Origin: Cardinalis cardinalis
Lineage: Eukaryota; Chordata; Aves; Passeriformes; Cardinalidae
Direction: 5' to 3'
DNA: 64,000 bases
Assembly: GCA_014549065.1 (NCBI GenBank)
Contig: JACDOX010000030.1
Span: 4,478,165-4,542,164, forward strand
The notes beneath the pieces are model-generated. The model did no database searches. It had not been told where the DNA came from and saw only the letters and a program-made list of their open reading frames with translations. The translations under genes and the position numbers were made by a program. This document shows positions 63,011-64,000 of this stretch, piece after piece; position 1 is the stretch's first letter; each line of letters begins with the position of its first letter.

Positions 63011-63584
63011 AACTCTTGNTCTTCAGGCTCTGAGACTTTGGCTGAGGGCCAGGTGTTGCAGACAGCAGCCCTTTCATGGCAGGGCAGCCCGTGCTGGATC
63101 TGCCGGGCGCGCGCGGTGACCGCAGAGCTCAGCNCATGTCAGCACAACTGATAACACACTTGTGCCTCCCAGCCCCTGCTCTCAGCCCTCATTAACACAC
63201 TGCCTCGCTGCCTCTGGGAGGTTAAAGCCGCAGCTTTATTTACTGCACAATTAATGGGTAAACATGACTTAATCATAACTTAAACATTCGACGTTTATGA
63301 GAAAATTTCAAAATCCTTTCAGGAGCTCTTTTGACCTCGAGCCTCCAGACAGACCTCTTGTAATGCAGCATTAACTGCCTGTTCCACCAAGGGACGTTGG
63401 GGCTCTCTGTGACACCGTAGCTTTCCATCCCTGAACCAATTAAAACCAACATCAACTTAATAGACATTCTTGTGTGCAGGTCCTGTCCCAGTGTCAGGGT
63501 TCTTCTGGCCTAAATCAACGTCTGATGGCATCTGAGCACTGGCTTCAATGAGAATCCCCAAGCCTGTTCACAATGTTTGACTAC

Positions 63585-64000
63585 ATGTTGAATGAAGAAA
63601 CATTTCCCAAGATCCAAACTAAGCCTCCCCTGGCGCAAGTTGAGGCCGTTTCCTCTCATCCTGTCCCTTGTTCCCTTGGAGGCAGAGCCTGACATCCTCT
63701 GGCTGACCCCTCCTGTCAGGGAGTTGTGCAGAGCCAGAAGGTTCCTCCTGTGCCTCCTTTTCTCCAGGCTGAGCCCCTCCAGCTCTCTCAGCTGCTCCTC
63801 ATTAGATTTGTGCCCCAGCCCCTTCCCCAGCTCCACTCTCTTCTCTGGACATGCTCCAGCCCCTCAATGTNCATCTTGTAGTGATGGACCCAGAGCTGGA
63901 CATGGGATCTGAGGTATAACCTCAGCACCAGCTGCACCTGCTCCAGGAGGGATCACCCGTGCACTTAGCATGCACTTGGCACCCATTCCTCACCTCCAAA
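63585..64000 (-). mobile_element. CR1 LINE fragment (antisense), running off the window
   Basis: CCTCCCCTGGCGCAAGTTGA, TCCTTTTCTCCAGGCTGAGC, CAGCTGCTCCTCATTAGATT and ATCTTGTAGTGATGGACCCA are characteristic antisense CR1 phrases in the right order. It covers a more 5' part of CR1 than the copy at 24016 and may continue beyond position 64000. Confidence 0.88.

Larger units (their letters stand above)
42680..64000. other. Gene-poor stretch downstream of KLHL42
   Basis: No supported protein gene in about 21 kb. The first part may be distal KLHL42 3' UTR. Recognised contents are small tandem repeats (47997, 54236), A-rich and CA microsatellites, CR1 tails (55663, 63585) and a solo LTR (56248). 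Two longer minus-strand open frames (43236-43880 and 49429-49998) have no family resemblance I can name. No exon of PTHLH, the next gene in human, was found. Confidence 0.55.

Noticed and set aside
63510..63912. 108- and 106-codon open frames at the right edge
   Set aside because: They lie mostly in an antisense CR1 fragment and do not match the CR1 proteins in frame.
42680..64000. PTHLH exons
   Set aside because: Expected next by human synteny, but neither the hormone N-terminal motif nor the basic C-terminal region appears on either strand.
1..64000. tRNA, rRNA or CRISPR arrays
   Set aside because: No cloverleaf-like sequence with conserved T-loop, no rRNA core sequence and no regularly spaced repeat-spacer pattern was seen.

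Overview
The window is nuclear DNA from a bird, most likely a songbird. It holds vertebrate split genes with GT/AG introns, CR1 retrotransposon tails (the dominant avian interspersed repeat), and two solo LTRs, one of which resembles a family I know from passerine genomes. One CpG island marks the only strong promoter. Single N bases are scattered throughout and look like masked ambiguous or heterozygous calls; there is one run of five Ns at 58801.

Three protein genes are supported, in the order and orientation known from human 12p11: MRPS35 (+), MANSC4 (-), KLHL42 (+). In human the next gene is PTHLH; I found none of its exons, so it probably lies to the right of the window. MRPS35 (about 1.2-13.4 kb) lacks its first exon here, but every exon from the mature N-terminal region to the stop and poly(A) signal is present. 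MANSC4 (18.07-21.44 kb, minus strand) is complete as three coding exons with matching splice phases, encoding a 344-residue secretory-pathway membrane protein. KLHL42 (30.15-42.28 kb) is complete as three coding exons giving a 518-residue BTB-BACK-Kelch protein, and begins in the CpG island.

Region by region: 1-13.4 kb is MRPS35, including a mosaic duplication in its introns and a 7.8 kb intron. From 13.4 to 17.7 kb the sequence is gene-free, with one striking 21-bp hairpin. From 17.7 to 21.5 kb is MANSC4. From 21.5 to 29.5 kb is intergenic with an antisense CR1. From 29.5 to 42.7 kb is KLHL42, with a 612-bp solo LTR 168 bp after its first exon. From 42.7 to 64 kb is a gene-poor stretch toward PTHLH, with two CR1 tails, a second solo LTR and small satellites.

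The genes share synteny rather than a pathway: a mitoribosome subunit, an orphan MANSC-domain membrane protein and a CUL3 ubiquitin-ligase adaptor. I see no bacterial-style operon, CRISPR array or convincing novel multi-gene system. The most unusual structures are the templated-looking intronic insertion in MRPS35, the near-perfect hairpin at 14.1 kb, and the LTR beside the KLHL42 first splice donor.
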